Assembly (NCBI GenBank): GCA_000403475.2
Contig: KE159795.1
Coordinates: forward strand, 2,150,970-2,214,969
Direction: 5' to 3'
Source of the DNA: Lachnospiraceae bacterium MD308
GTDB taxonomy: Bacteria; Bacillota; Clostridia; Lachnospirales; Lachnospiraceae
DNA length: 64,000 bases
The notes under the pieces: generated by a model
What the model was told of the DNA's origin: nothing
What the model saw: only the letters and a program-made list of their open reading frames with translations
The model's database searches: none
Translations under genes and position numbers: made by a program
Part shown: positions 44,120 through 54,492 of the stretch, in pieces
Layout of the letters: every line of letters begins with the position of its first letter
Numbering within the stretch: the first letter of the stretch is position 1

Positions 44120-44569
44120 TTATTCTTTTTCGACAGTATCTACAAGGGCGATGCTGGAATCTCCTTTTTTAGCCTGTTCTAACACTGCTGTTTCCAGCTT
44201 TTGGAAAGAATCGTAAGATGAGGTGGCGCCGCTTAGAGCGTCGATATCTTCTTTACCCTGCCCTTCCAATAACTGACCGGCATAGTATCGCGTATATTCA
44301 TTCGGGTAGGTTCCACCCACCTGCAGCATAGTCTGCATATAGGCGTTATCCCAGCTTTTGATAAAACCGCTGGCATTTTCCGCATTGTATTCTACGGAAA
44401 TGATTTTGCCGCCTTTTACCGTGATTGTGATATATTCTTTCCAACCGTGATGATAGTCTGAGGCCTGAGCAGTATAGTACCCGTCCTGAAGTTCTTCTGT
44501 CTTGCCGCAGCCTGCCAACATCAGAGTCAGCAACAGTAAAGGCAGAAGCTTGCAAATCATGTGTTTCAT
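44120..44569 (-). CDS. FMN-binding lipoprotein
   Basis: 149 residues. Signal peptide with lipobox LMLAGC, the lipidated Cys at 21. The FMN-bind domain (about 45-140) has TVKGGKIISVEY and the SGATSSYDSF flavin-attachment motif where a Ser/Thr carries FMN. Such proteins pass electrons outside the membrane. The start overlaps the chemoreceptor stop by 4 bases (ATGA), so it is coupled to the receptor, and the pair may sense or respond to extracellular electron acceptors (inference). Confidence 0.85.
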   Translation of the reverse strand: MKHMICKLLPLLLLTLMLAGCGKTEELQDGYYTAQASDYHHGWKEYITITVKGGKIISVEYNAENASGFIKSWDNAYMQTMLQVGGTYPNEYTRYYAGQLLEGQGKEDIDALSGATSSYDSFQKLETAVLEQAKKGDSSIALVDTVEKE

Positions 44570-46593
44570 CTTTCGAGTCCCCCCTTCAGAACAAAATTCT
44601 TTACCTGAGCCTGTAATTTTTCGGCCTCGTTTGCCAGCAGCTGACTGGCTTTGCTGGTTCCTTCCGAGCTCTGGAGGTTCCGGTCGGTGATGGCAGAGAT
44701 GGCGTCAATGCGCTCTTCCATAGTGGACAGGGCGTTTGCCTGCCCCTCTACTGCAACCACAAGCTGATCCGAAATACTGCTAATCTGAGCAGAAACATCA
44801 GAGATGGCGTCTAAGGAGCTGGCGGTGTCGGCATTCAGGCCCACGCCGGTTTGGATGATGGCGAGGGTGTTTGAAATCATCTCTGTAGCGCTCTGAGCCG
44901 CCTCTGCACTCTTGACGGCAAGATTCTGGACTTCATTGGCTACCACTGCAAATCCGCTGCCGGCGCTGCCTGCCCTTGCTGCCTCTACAGATGCGTTGAG
45001 GGCCAGGATGTTCGTCTGGAAGGAAATATCTTCAATGGCCTTGGCAATCTTTGTGATTTCATGGGCATTGGAGCTGATATCATTCATAGCGCCGGACAGT
45101 GCGGACATCTGTGCATTTGCTCTCTGGATGCACTGAGTAATCTCCTCGGTTTTGACGCGGGTCTGGCTGCTGCTTTCCGTGACGTCGGCAAGACGTTCTT
45201 TTGCCTGATTTACCTCGTCGACCAAAGACGCCGCAGACTCATGCTGCTCAAGAGACGCATGGTGAAGCTGACCGGATTGACCGCTGAGCTCTTCGGCCAT
45301 CTCCGCAAGCCGGACGGCTGCAGAACGGAATCCGGAGATTGTTTCATTCATGGACTGGACGATAGAGGCCAGACTGTCACGGATAAGAATAAAGTCTCCC
45401 TTATAATCCACTTGCGGCTCTACGCCTAAGTTACCGTCTGCAATCTGAGTCAGCACTTGCTGGATGTCTGATATGTACTGGTTGACACTTTCTACGGTGT
45501 CATTTAGTGTTTTTGCCATTATACCTAACTCATCTTCAGTCTGTACAGAAACCGTTTCTGTATGCAAGTCTCCGTCAGACAGAGAAACCATTCGATTTGT
45601 GACGCTTTTGACCGGGCGGGATATGGAACGGGCCAGACGCAGCACAATCAGGATAGACAGTACGAGGACTGCTAACGTAAGCAGCACTGCCACAAGCATT
45701 GCACGATTAATCAAATGATTGTAATCTGATTTAGGTACCTGGATGACCAGCGACCACTGCGTGCCGCGGATGGGTGAAAAAGCCACCAGCATCTTTTTAC
45801 CGTCAATAGGAAATTCTGTTGAACCGGTCTCGTCAGTAGTAATCCGGCTGATAGCGTCGTCGTTGCCGTCGCTGATTTGAGAGAGCGTATATCCCTCGAG
45901 CACTAAGGACTGGTCTGGATGACCCGTGACGATTCCCGCGTGGTTTGCCATATATGCCATACCATTTTTGCCGAGGTTGATACTGCTTATGATGTCATTA
46001 ATGGCGTCATACTTATATACGCCTACGACGTACATGGAAGTCTCGCCGTTTTCTTTTACCGGCATCCCCATGGTAATTCCAAGATTGCCCTGGAAGACGG
46101 TGTCGGAGCTGGTAGTCAGGTTGTCTGTTTCCTGAAGGAGTGCAAAAAAGTCGCTGTCCAGCGTTTCCGGTGCGTCCTCGATTCCCTGCAGGAGATTCCC
46201 GTTAAGGTCATAGAGGGCAATCGTGTACAGCTCGTAAATTGTGGCTGCCTCTTCTAAAACCGCTGTGCGGTTTGTACGGATTGTTTTCGTGTCCGGCCGG
46301 GTGTCTGCTTCGTCAGAGGATACGCCTGATATTCTTTGGTCGCCGGCGATTGTCATCATACGGTCTGCCAGCAGATGGATGCTGGATTCTACAGACTTGG
46401 CAGACTGACGCACCATGGGCTGCAAGCTGTCAAGCAGAATACTGTTTGCCAGAGACTGCATGGACAGAGCCATGATTGTGCAGCATATGATTACCAGCAC
46501 CAGAATGTTAAGAATCGTGTTTTTTAAAATTCTTTTGTTGAGGTTCTGCCTCATCCTCCGGGTCGGAACGGAGCCTGTTTGCTTTCTCTTCAT
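44566..46593 (-). CDS. Methyl-accepting chemotaxis protein with dCache sensor
   Basis: 675 residues. First membrane span at about 25-45, extracellular dCache-like sensor (about 60-280, with [22 protein letters not shown] core), second span about 300-325, HAMP (325-380), and a methyl-accepting domain with the hairpin tip [22 protein letters not shown] chose the ATG at 46593 because GGGAGAAG lies upstream; the 25 extra residues of the longer frame look non-family. No other chemotaxis or flagellar genes are in the window. Confidence 0.92.
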   Translation of the reverse strand: MKRKQTGSVPTRRMRQNLNKRILKNTILNILVLVIICCTIMALSMQSLANSILLDSLQPMVRQSAKSVESSIHLLADRMMTIAGDQRISGVSSDEADTRPDTKTIRTNRTAVLEEAATIYELYTIALYDLNGNLLQGIEDAPETLDSDFFALLQETDNLTTSSDTVFQGNLGITMGMPVKENGETSMYVVGVYKYDAINDIISSINLGKNGMAYMANHAGIVTGHPDQSLVLEGYTLSQISDGNDDAISRITTDETGSTEFPIDGKKMLVAFSPIRGTQWSLVIQVPKSDYNHLINRAMLVAVLLTLAVLVLSILIVLRLARSISRPVKSVTNRMVSLSDGDLHTETVSVQTEDELGIMAKTLNDTVESVNQYISDIQQVLTQIADGNLGVEPQVDYKGDFILIRDSLASIVQSMNETISGFRSAAVRLAEMAEELSGQSGQLHHASLEQHESAASLVDEVNQAKERLADVTESSSQTRVKTEEITQCIQRANAQMSALSGAMNDISSNAHEITKIAKAIEDISFQTNILALNASVEAARAGSAGSGFAVVANEVQNLAVKSAEAAQSATEMISNTLAIIQTGVGLNADTASSLDAISDVSAQISSISDQLVVAVEGQANALSTMEERIDAISAITDRNLQSSEGTSKASQLLANEAEKLQAQVKNFVLKGGLER

Positions 46594-46828
46594 GTCATTC
46601 TTCTCCCTTTCCTGTGGTTTTAAAAGTGTGGTAATTAATATGCCGGGTTCAATATTTTGACACGGCATAACAAGACAAGTATAACATAGATGTTGCCTGT
46701 TTTACAATAAATAATGAAATGATTGAGAGACAGCTTTTATCTCGGTGAAAAGTGTGATAAGATAGCTGTATTATCTATATATAAAAGGGAAATATAATAA
46801 TCATACTATTTGTCAGGGAGGAAGAAAG

Positions 46829-48064
46829 ATGTATACATTTGATGAGATTAAACAGGCGGATCCGGAGATCGCCCAGGCGATTACGGATGAGATGGAGCGG
46901 CAGAATTCCCATATCGAGCTGATTGCCTCGGAGAACTGGGTGAGCAGGGCGGTGATGGCGGCCATGGGAAGTCCTTTGACGAACAAGTACGCAGAAGGCT
47001 ATCCGGGGAAACGGTATTACGGCGGGTGCCAGTGTGTGGATGCAGTAGAAGACCTTGCGAGGGACCGGGCAAAGAAACTGTTTGGCTGTGATTATGCCAA
47101 TGTGCAGCCCCACTCCGGCGCGCAGGCGAATCTTGCAGTATTTTTTGCGATGCTGAAACCGGGGGACAAGATTCTGGGCATGAACCTTGACCACGGCGGG
47201 CATCTGACCCATGGCTCGCCGGTGAACATGTCGGGTTCTTATTTTGAGACGTCCTTTTACGGAGTTAATGACGAGGGCGTGATTGACTATGACGCGGTTC
47301 GGGAGACGGCGCTTAAGGAGAGGCCAAAGCTTATCATCGCCGGAGCCAGCGCATATGCAAGGACGATTGATTTCAAGCGGTTCAGGGAGATTGCGGACGA
47401 AGTGGGGGCATATCTTATGGTGGATATGGCGCACATCGCCGGGCTTGTGGCGGCAGGCCTTCACCCGAGCCCGATTCCGTATGCGGACGTAGTGACTACG
47501 ACCACCCACAAGACGCTGCGGGGGCCGAGAGGCGGCATGATCCTTTGCAACAGCGAGGCGGCGGAGAAGTTTAACTTTGACAAGGCGATATTCCCGGGAA
47601 CACAGGGCGGGCCGTTAGAGCATGTGATCGCAGGGAAGGCGGTCTGCTTTAAGGAGGCTCTTGAGCCGGAATTCAAGGAGTACCAGCAGCAGATCATCAA
47701 AAATGCACAGGCTCTGTGCAAGGGGCTTATGGCGCGCGGAGTTAAGATCGTGTCCGGCGGAACGGATAACCATCTGATGCTGGTGGATTTAAGCCAGGAG
47801 GAAGTTACCGGAAAAGAACTGGAGAAACGTCTTGACGAGGCGCATATCACATGCAATAAAAACACGATCCCCAATGACCCGCGCTCACCTTTTGTCACCA
47901 GCGGCGTGAGGCTTGGAACTCCGGCAGTCACAACGCGGGGCATGAAGGAAGAGGATATGGAGACGATCGCGGAGGCGATTGCCATGGTCATCAAAGAGGA
48001 GGGGGCGGTAGAACAGGCGAGGGAGCTTGTGAAAAAATTGACAGATAAGTACCCGCTGATCTAA
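46829..48064 (+). CDS. glyA: Serine hydroxymethyltransferase
   Basis: 411 residues. PLP enzyme that converts serine to glycine and charges tetrahydrofolate. PLP-Lys228 in [37 protein letters not shown] and [12 protein letters not shown] are family hallmarks. AGGGAGGAAG precedes the ATG. It stands alone between the chemoreceptor and nrdD; it supplies one-carbon units for dTMP, matching the neighbouring nucleotide reductase in theme. Confidence 0.97.
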   Translation: MYTFDEIKQADPEIAQAITDEMERQNSHIELIASENWVSRAVMAAMGSPLTNKYAEGYPGKRYYGGCQCVDAVEDLARDRAKKLFGCDYANVQPHSGAQANLAVFFAMLKPGDKILGMNLDHGGHLTHGSPVNMSGSYFETSFYGVNDEGVIDYDAVRETALKERPKLIIAGASAYARTIDFKRFREIADEVGAYLMVDMAHIAGLVAAGLHPSPIPYADVVTTTTHKTLRGPRGGMILCNSEAAEKFNFDKAIFPGTQGGPLEHVIAGKAVCFKEALEPEFKEYQQQIIKNAQALCKGLMARGVKIVSGGTDNHLMLVDLSQEEVTGKELEKRLDEAHITCNKNTIPNDPRSPFVTSGVRLGTPAVTTRGMKEEDMETIAEAIAMVIKEEGAVEQARELVKKLTDKYPLI

Positions 48065-48109
48065 ATGGCATGTGAAAAAAATATCTTAAAAAAATTTCAA
48101 AATACCTCT

Positions 48110-48162
48110 TTTCAAAAGCGCCAATATGCTGTATTATAGAAAAGCGGCACAAGATATTGTGC
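48110..48162 (+). promoter_or_regulatory. nrdD promoter with NrdR-type box
   Basis: TTTCAA (48110-48115), 16 bases, TATTAT (48132-48137), and then a perfect palindrome GCACAAGATATTGTGC (48147-48162). Its core matches the NrdR box (CACWATATWTWGTG) at 13 of 14 positions. It lies just after the expected start of transcription, where NrdR would block. Usually there are two boxes; only a poor second is seen at about 48120-48133. Confidence 0.7.
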
Positions 48163-48220
48163 CATGAAAAACAATAAAAGCAATATTTGGTGTATTGAAT
48201 ACTCGGGGGTACAGGTGTTT

Positions 48221-50404
48221 ATGGAAGTAAAAACGAATGTAATTAAGCGCAATGGAGAAGAGGTAGGCTTTGACCTGGACAAAATTATCAATGCAATCCG
48301 GGCGGCAAACCGTGAGGTGGACAAGCTCCACCAGATGAACGAATACCAGGTGATGGCCATTGCGGATATGATAGCGCATAAGGTGCAGGAGACGCGCCAT
48401 GCGGTGCATGTGGAAGATATTCAGGATATGGTAGAGACCGGCATCATGGAGATGCGCGGGTATGAAGTGGCGCAGAAGTATGTGCGCTACCGCTACAAGA
48501 GGGAGCTGACCCGGAAGTCGAATACGACGGACAATGGGATTCTTGCCCTCATTGAGCACCTGAATGAAGAGGTGAACCAGGAGAATTCGAACAAGAATCC
48601 GGTGATCAATTCCACTCAGCGGGATTACATGGCGGGCGAGGTAAGCAAGGACCTGTCAAGGCGCGTACTTCTTCCAGAGGAAGTAGTACAGGCGCACGAG
48701 GCGGGAATCATCCATTTTCATGATTCGGACTATTTTGCACAGAAGGAGCATAACTGCGACCTTATCAACCTGGAAGACATGCTGCAGAACGGTACGGTCA
48801 TCAGCGAGACGATGATTGAGAAACCACACAGTTTCTTTACGGCATGCAATGTCACCACCCAGATTGTGGCCCAGGTTGCCAGCAACCAGTACGGCGGCCA
48901 GTCTTTTTCACTGGCACATCTGGCGCCCTTTGTGGACATAAGCAGGAAGAAGATTCGGAATGCGGTAATTGAAGAGCGCAAGGACTGCCGGGAGAGCCTT
49001 GACGACGTCATAATCGACAGAGTGACGGAGAGAAGGCTGCGCGAGGAGATTAAGAGCGGGATTCAGACGATACAGTATCAGCTTATTACCCTTATGACCT
49101 GTAACGGACAGGCGCCGTTCGTGACGGTGTTTATGTATCTGGATGAGGTGGAGGACGGCCAGATCAGGGAAGACCTGGCTCTGATTATCGAGGAAGTGCT
49201 GATACAGAGGATGCAGGGCGTGAAGAACGAGGCAGGAGTGTGGATCACTCCGGCATTTCCAAAGCTTATCTATGTCCTGGATGAAGACAATATTTCCGAG
49301 AAATCCAGGTACTGGTACCTGACAGAGCTTGCTGCCCGGTGTACGGCAAAGCGCATGGTGCCGGATTATATCTCGGCAAAGATCATGAAAGAGCTGAAAC
49401 AGGGGGAAGTGTATACCTGTATGGGATGCCGTTCTTTCCTTACTGTGGAGGACACCCAGAAGAATCCGGACGGCAGCCACAAGTTTTACGGAAGGTTTAA
49501 CCAGGGAGTGGTGACGATCAACCTTGTGGATGTGGCATGTTCTTCCGAGGGAAATATGGAAAAATTCTGGAAGATACTGGACGAGAGGCTGGAGCTGTGC
49601 CACCGGGCGCTGCGGTGCAGGCATGAGCGGCTCCTGGGAACAATCTCGGACGTTGCGCCGATCCTGTGGCAGAACGGCGCGCTGGCAAGGCTTAAGAAAG
49701 GCGAGTCTATCGACAAGCTTTTGTATAACGGCTATTCTACTATTTCGCTGGGGTATGCGGGGCTCTATGAGATGTGCGTGAGGATGCTTGGCAAATCCCA
49801 CACAGACCCGGAGGCAAGCCCGTTCGCGCTCCAGGTTATGCAGAGGCTCAACGACAAGTGCAAGGAGTGGAAGACGGCGGAGAATATCAGCTATTCCGTA
49901 TATGGAACGCCGATGGAGTCTACCACATATAAGTTCGCGAAGTGCCTGCAGAAACGGTTCGGCATCATTCCGGGGGTAACGGACAAGAACTATATTACAA
50001 ACAGCTATCATGTACATGTGTCGGAGGAGATTGACGCGTTTAAGAAGTTAAAGTTTGAGGCGGACTTCCAGAAGTTATCGCCGGGCGGAGCCATAAGCTA
50101 CGTGGAAGTTCCGAACATGCAGAACAATATCCCGGCGGTTGTGACGGTGATGCGGTTTATCTATGACAATATCATGTATGCGGAGCTGAATACAAAGAGT
50201 GATTTCTGCGAGTCCTGCGGCTATAACGGCGAGATACTGATTAAGGAAGACGAGGCGGGCAAGCTCGTATGGGAATGCCCCAACTGCGGAAACCGGGATC
50301 AGAACCATATGTTTGTGGCGAGAAGGACCTGCGGGTATATCGGAACGCAGTTCTGGAACCAGGGCAGGACGCAGGAGATTAAGGACAGGGTGCTGCATCT
50401 GTAA
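48221..50404 (+). CDS. nrdD: Anaerobic ribonucleoside-triphosphate reductase
   Basis: 727 residues. N-terminal ATP-cone (about 1-90, VIKRNGEEVGFDLDKI), then the ten-stranded barrel with catalytic cysteines (YTCMGCRSF). Four-Cys zinc site CESCGYNGEI...CPNCGN, and the glycyl-radical Gly705 in RRTCGYIG. It reduces NTPs to dNTPs without oxygen. I chose ATG 48221, which gives the usual family start; the longer frame from 48164 begins right at the NrdR-type box. nrdG follows after 17 bases. Confidence 0.95.
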   Translation: MEVKTNVIKRNGEEVGFDLDKIINAIRAANREVDKLHQMNEYQVMAIADMIAHKVQETRHAVHVEDIQDMVETGIMEMRGYEVAQKYVRYRYKRELTRKSNTTDNGILALIEHLNEEVNQENSNKNPVINSTQRDYMAGEVSKDLSRRVLLPEEVVQAHEAGIIHFHDSDYFAQKEHNCDLINLEDMLQNGTVISETMIEKPHSFFTACNVTTQIVAQVASNQYGGQSFSLAHLAPFVDISRKKIRNAVIEERKDCRESLDDVIIDRVTERRLREEIKSGIQTIQYQLITLMTCNGQAPFVTVFMYLDEVEDGQIREDLALIIEEVLIQRMQGVKNEAGVWITPAFPKLIYVLDEDNISEKSRYWYLTELAARCTAKRMVPDYISAKIMKELKQGEVYTCMGCRSFLTVEDTQKNPDGSHKFYGRFNQGVVTINLVDVACSSEGNMEKFWKILDERLELCHRALRCRHERLLGTISDVAPILWQNGALARLKKGESIDKLLYNGYSTISLGYAGLYEMCVRMLGKSHTDPEASPFALQVMQRLNDKCKEWKTAENISYSVYGTPMESTTYKFAKCLQKRFGIIPGVTDKNYITNSYHVHVSEEIDAFKKLKFEADFQKLSPGGAISYVEVPNMQNNIPAVVTVMRFIYDNIMYAELNTKSDFCESCGYNGEILIKEDEAGKLVWECPNCGNRDQNHMFVARRTCGYIGTQFWNQGRTQEIKDRVLHL

Positions 50405-50421
50405 GGCAGCGGGGAAGTCAT

Positions 50422-50937
50422 ATGAATTACGGAAATATAAAAGAGTGCGACATTGCAGACGGCCCGGGCGTGAGGGTAAGCCTGTTCGTGTCCGGATGCA
50501 GGCATCACTGCAAAGGATGTTTCAACAAAGAGACATGGGACTTTGATTTTGGGATGCCCTATACGGAAGAGACGGAGGATACGATTATCCGCCTCCTTTC
50601 GCCGGACTATATACAGGGTCTTACGCTGCTGGGAGGAGAGCCTTTTGAGCCGGAGAACCAGCGGGAGCTTGTGAAACTTTTGAGAAGGGTAAAGAGAGAG
50701 TATCCGCAGAAAGACATCTGGAGCTACTCAGGCTACATTTTTGACGAGGACATGGTAAAAGGCGGCAGGGCGTATACGGATGTGACGGAGGAGATGCTGT
50801 CATACCTGGATGTTCTGGTGGACGGGCCGTTTGTGGAGGCGCAGAGAGATATAACGCTTAAATTCCGGGGAAGTAAGAATCAGCGGATCATCCGGCTGGA
50901 GAACGGAAGAGACGCAGGGAGGCTGTATGACTCTTAG
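50422..50937 (+). CDS. nrdG: Anaerobic ribonucleotide reductase activating protein
   Basis: 171 residues, radical-SAM activase that installs the glycyl radical on NrdD. [4Fe-4S] motif C26-x3-C30-x2-C33 (GCRHHCKGCFN), and the LTLLGGEPFEPENQ motif. The start has a GGGGAAG ribosome site. Cotranscribed with nrdD. Confidence 0.95.
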   Translation: MNYGNIKECDIADGPGVRVSLFVSGCRHHCKGCFNKETWDFDFGMPYTEETEDTIIRLLSPDYIQGLTLLGGEPFEPENQRELVKLLRRVKREYPQKDIWSYSGYIFDEDMVKGGRAYTDVTEEMLSYLDVLVDGPFVEAQRDITLKFRGSKNQRIIRLENGRDAGRLYDS

Positions 50938-50979
50938 AAGAAGATGATTCTCGGGAAAAATATATGAACGTCAGGAGAA

Positions 50980-51018
50980 CCCCTGTAATATTAGTAGGAG
51001 TTGCTAATATTACAGGGG
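50980..51018 (+). terminator. Terminator after nrdDG
   Basis: A perfect 15-bp stem (50980-50994 with 51004-51018), followed by ATTTCTG; the T run is weak. Confidence 0.75.
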
Positions 51019-51141
51019 ATTTCTGTGTGCATCCAAAAATTTTTAACATTTTCTGAAAAAAAACAGATTTTTTTCTAAGGAAAAAATCGCTATTATAATA
51101 GATGTAAGAGGAAAAAGCAAAAGGACAGGCAGGGTAAGAGA

Positions 51142-52764
51142 ATGGAAAAGATAAAAATATTCCTTGTTGAAGATGAGATTGTGATACGGAACGGAATTAA
51201 GAGCGGCATTGAGTGGGAGGCAGAAGGATATGAGTTCGTGGGGGAGGCAAGCGACGGGGAGCTTGCGTACCCTATGATTTTAAAGGAAAAGCCGGACATA
51301 CTGATTACGGATATCCGGATGCCGTTTATGGACGGGCTGGAATTAAGCCGGCTGGTCAGGCAGGAGTTCCCGGATATTAAGATATTGATCCTGAGCGGCT
51401 ATGATGAGTTTGACTATGCCAAGGCGGCGATAAAATTAGGCGTTACCGAATATCTGCTAAAGCCGGTGAGCGCGTCTAAGCTTTTGGATTCCCTGCGCGG
51501 GGTGAGCGGGCTCATCCGGCAGGAGAGGGGGGAGAAGGAGCTTTTGATGCGGTATTCCGAGGAAATGCGGGAAAACACGGAGCATGAAAAGCATAAATTC
51601 TTCACGCAGCTTGTGTCGGGGGAGCTTTCCATGGCGGAGGCCATTGAGACGGGAAAGCAGTACGGGATGAACCTGACCGCTCCGGTGTACGGTGTGATGC
51701 TTTTTAAGGTATTTGGCGGGGCCGGGGAGAGAAAGCAGGCCGGACTTCTTATAGAGGTCTGTGAGAAGTTGGAAGAGATGGTTTATCAGGCAGAGTATGC
51801 GTACAGCTTTCAGAGGGGCGTTGACGGCTGGGCGTACCTTCTGACGGCGGAGGATGAGCGGCAGATGGATGAGCGCATAAGGGGGCTGGCGAGACAGATA
51901 AAAGAGCTGATGGACGGCTACAGTGAGGTCGAGTATTTCGGCGGGATCGGCAGCATGGCGCTGCGGTTCAGGGAACTTCCGAAAGCCTTTGCGGATGCGG
52001 ACCATGCGTTTTCCGGGCGGTTCATCAGCGCCCTGAACCAGTTTGTGAAGGTTGGGGAGCTAAGGCAGCTCCAGGAAACGGGAGATTTTGAGGTTAAGGG
52101 ATTTGGGGAGATTGAGCGTACGAGGACTTCGGTGGAAAAATTCCTCAACAACGGTACGCAGGAGGAGGTAGAGTGCTTTGCCAGGGCATATGTGGATGAG
52201 ATGCCTGCGGAAAATTTTAAATCCACGCTGATGCGCCAGTATATCATTATGGATATCTACATTATTATAATGACATTTTACGAGAAAATGGGCATATCTG
52301 ACGATGATTTCCAGAGCGAGGCAGAAGATTTTAAAAATGCGGTACAGAAAGTGCACACGATTAAGGAGATTGAAGACTACATGAGGCGCCTTGTGGGGCG
52401 GGCCATTGAGCTGAGGGATGCCGTCAGCGGGCACAGGTACACGGATATCATCGAGGCGGCAAAGGAGCAGATAGAAAATACGTATATGTCGGAGGATATC
52501 TCTCTCAACGCTGTAGCGGCGAAAGTGGGGATGAGTCCCAGCTATTTCAGCTCTGTGTTCAGCCGGGAGATGGGAAAGACTTTTGTAGAGTATCTGACGG
52601 CTATCCGCATGGACAAGGCGAAGGAGCTCTTGATGTGCTCGCCCATGAAGACATCTGAAATTGGATATGAGGTGGGCTATAAAGACCCTCACTATTTCAG
52701 CTATATCTTTAAGAAGACGCAGGGGTGCTCGCCGAAAGAGTACCGCGCGAGGAGAAAGGAGTAG
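51142..52764 (+). CDS. YesN-type response regulator (AraC output)
   Basis: 540 residues. Receiver domain 1-125 with phospho-acceptor Asp57 (ILITDIRMP) and Lys in LLKPVS. A middle segment (about 150-400) of the type found in YesN-like regulators. AraC-type double HTH (about 435-540, ISLNAVAAKVGMSPSYFSSVFSREMGKTFVEYL). These usually activate carbohydrate uptake genes. AGGGTAAGAG precedes the ATG. The sensor kinase starts 3 bases after it and the sugar ABC operon follows. Confidence 0.92.
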   Translation: MEKIKIFLVEDEIVIRNGIKSGIEWEAEGYEFVGEASDGELAYPMILKEKPDILITDIRMPFMDGLELSRLVRQEFPDIKILILSGYDEFDYAKAAIKLGVTEYLLKPVSASKLLDSLRGVSGLIRQERGEKELLMRYSEEMRENTEHEKHKFFTQLVSGELSMAEAIETGKQYGMNLTAPVYGVMLFKVFGGAGERKQAGLLIEVCEKLEEMVYQAEYAYSFQRGVDGWAYLLTAEDERQMDERIRGLARQIKELMDGYSEVEYFGGIGSMALRFRELPKAFADADHAFSGRFISALNQFVKVGELRQLQETGDFEVKGFGEIERTRTSVEKFLNNGTQEEVECFARAYVDEMPAENFKSTLMRQYIIMDIYIIIMTFYEKMGISDDDFQSEAEDFKNAVQKVHTIKEIEDYMRRLVGRAIELRDAVSGHRYTDIIEAAKEQIENTYMSEDISLNAVAAKVGMSPSYFSSVFSREMGKTFVEYLTAIRMDKAKELLMCSPMKTSEIGYEVGYKDPHYFSYIFKKTQGCSPKEYRARRKE

Positions 52765-52767
52765 CCT

Positions 52768-54252
52768 ATGGGAAAGAACCGAAGATCTTCTTTGAACCGC
52801 CGGCTGGTGGCAATCTCTGTCACGGTCTTTATCCCGATGCTGACGGTCATGATATATCTCCTTGTGTCGCTGTCAAGTGCAACAGATGCTTACCGTGAGA
52901 TTACCCACAATATCGTGTATGCCAACCAGTACACCCAGGATTTTAAGAGCCGCATCGACTACAGCGTATATCTTGCGGTTATAAGCTGGAAGAGTGTGGA
53001 GGAGCTGGGCGACGAGGAGATGATGGTGAACGGATTTATCACGGTGAACCCTTACGAATATATTGACGAGATGGAGGGAGCCTGCGACCTGATGTCTGAC
53101 CGGGCGACAGTCAGCACAAGCCGCAATCAGATCCAGCGGGTGAAAAATACTTTGCGCTCTCTGGAGAAGGGGGTAAAGATTCTGGAGGAGGGAATCAACG
53201 GCGACTGGAAATACCAGGAGAAGATGGATTATTTTGATCAGAATATTAAAAACATGACGACGCTGATACGGGAGGGAATTCAGGATTACATCTATCTGGA
53301 AACGATGAATTATGAAAATATCCGGCGGCAGCTTGATGAAAAGACGCAGCAGAGCTTTATGCTGTGCGGCGCTGTGTCGGTGATTGCCATTTTCATAGCG
53401 GTCTATATGACGGCAAAGGCCAACCGCAGCGTGACTGTGCCGATCCGGGAGCTCTGCGATATGACGGAAAAAGTGGCGGGGGGAGATTTCTCGGTGCGGA
53501 CGAAGGAAGTGGAATCGGACGAGATTGCCGTATTATCCCGCAGCTTTAACGATATGACAAAGCAGATTGGGTGGTTGGTGGAGGATATAAAACGGCAGCA
53601 GGAAAATCTTCACATGACCGAGACAAGGCTTTTGCAGGCGCAGATAAACCCTCATTTTCTCTACAACACGCTGGACGCCATTGTCTGGCTGGCGGAGGCC
53701 CATAAGACAGAGGAGGTGGTGCACATGGTGACGGCGCTCTCCAGTTTTTTCAGGACGACGCTGAGCAAGGGGAAAGACTTTATCACCGTACAGGAGGAAA
53801 AATCCCACATTCAAAGCTATCTTGAGATTCAGCAGTTCCGCTATCAGGATATCCTGGACTATGAAATCGACATTGAAGAGGAGCTTTATGAGTTCGTGCT
53901 GCCTAAGCTGACGCTGCAGCCGCTGGTGGAAAATGCGCTCTATCACGGCATTAAAAATAAAAGAGGGAAAGGCATGATACGGATAAGGGGCAAAAAGTCA
54001 GGAGACGACATGATATTTAAGGTCACAGACGACGGGAAAGGCATGACAGAGGAGGAGCTGAGGGAACTTAAGCAGAATGTGCAGAGGGTAAAGCAGGACA
54101 ATAATATCAATAGTTTCGGGCTTACCAACGTCAATCAGAGAATCCGGCACTATTACGGGAGCGGGTACGGGCTGGAGTTTGAGAGCCGGCAGAATGAAGG
54201 AACGGAGGTGACGGTAAGGATTAAAACGGAAATAAACCAACCTTTTGTATAA
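52768..54252 (+). CDS. YesM-type sensor histidine kinase
   Basis: 494 residues. Spans at about 12-34 and 198-217 flank an extracellular, mostly helical sensor (about 35-195). HAMP about 218-275. His_kinase domain with the phospho-His in QAQINPHFLYNTLDAI, and HATPase_c with N-box PLVENALYHGIKNK and G-box VTDDGKGM, plus FGLTNVNQRI. Partner of the preceding regulator; likely senses sugar, directly or through the binding protein. Confidence 0.93.
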   Translation: MGKNRRSSLNRRLVAISVTVFIPMLTVMIYLLVSLSSATDAYREITHNIVYANQYTQDFKSRIDYSVYLAVISWKSVEELGDEEMMVNGFITVNPYEYIDEMEGACDLMSDRATVSTSRNQIQRVKNTLRSLEKGVKILEEGINGDWKYQEKMDYFDQNIKNMTTLIREGIQDYIYLETMNYENIRRQLDEKTQQSFMLCGAVSVIAIFIAVYMTAKANRSVTVPIRELCDMTEKVAGGDFSVRTKEVESDEIAVLSRSFNDMTKQIGWLVEDIKRQQENLHMTETRLLQAQINPHFLYNTLDAIVWLAEAHKTEEVVHMVTALSSFFRTTLSKGKDFITVQEEKSHIQSYLEIQQFRYQDILDYEIDIEEELYEFVLPKLTLQPLVENALYHGIKNKRGKGMIRIRGKKSGDDMIFKVTDDGKGMTEEELRELKQNVQRVKQDNNINSFGLTNVNQRIRHYYGSGYGLEFESRQNEGTEVTVRIKTEINQPFV

Positions 54253-54319
54253 AAAAACCAACTTTTTAATTAAAATCAAAAAAAATTATAAAAAGTCAAA
54301 ATGAAAATCTGTTTATAAT
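54234..54319 (+). promoter_or_regulatory. Candidate YesN-dependent promoter of the sugar ABC operon
   Basis: Two direct repeats of the form AAACCAAC(C/T)TTTT start at 54234 and 54255, 21 bp apart, two helical turns, as expected for AraC-type binding. A perfect TATAAT is at 54314-54319 but there is no good -35, which fits an activator-dependent promoter. The first repeat overlaps the end of the kinase gene. Downstream is a strong ribosome-site-like GGAGG (54381-54385). Confidence 0.5.
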
Positions 54320-54492
54320 TTATTCATAATATTTTAACATGTTATCAAGGTGATTGACAGCAAGTCAGTCAGAGAAAAAAGGAGGATAAAGATTGAAAAT
54401 GAGAAGTAGAGGGTATCCATTACCTGAATCACACAACAAATAAGCCATCTTTCGGTGGCCGCTTTAAAAATTGAATATTAAGAATGTTAAGG

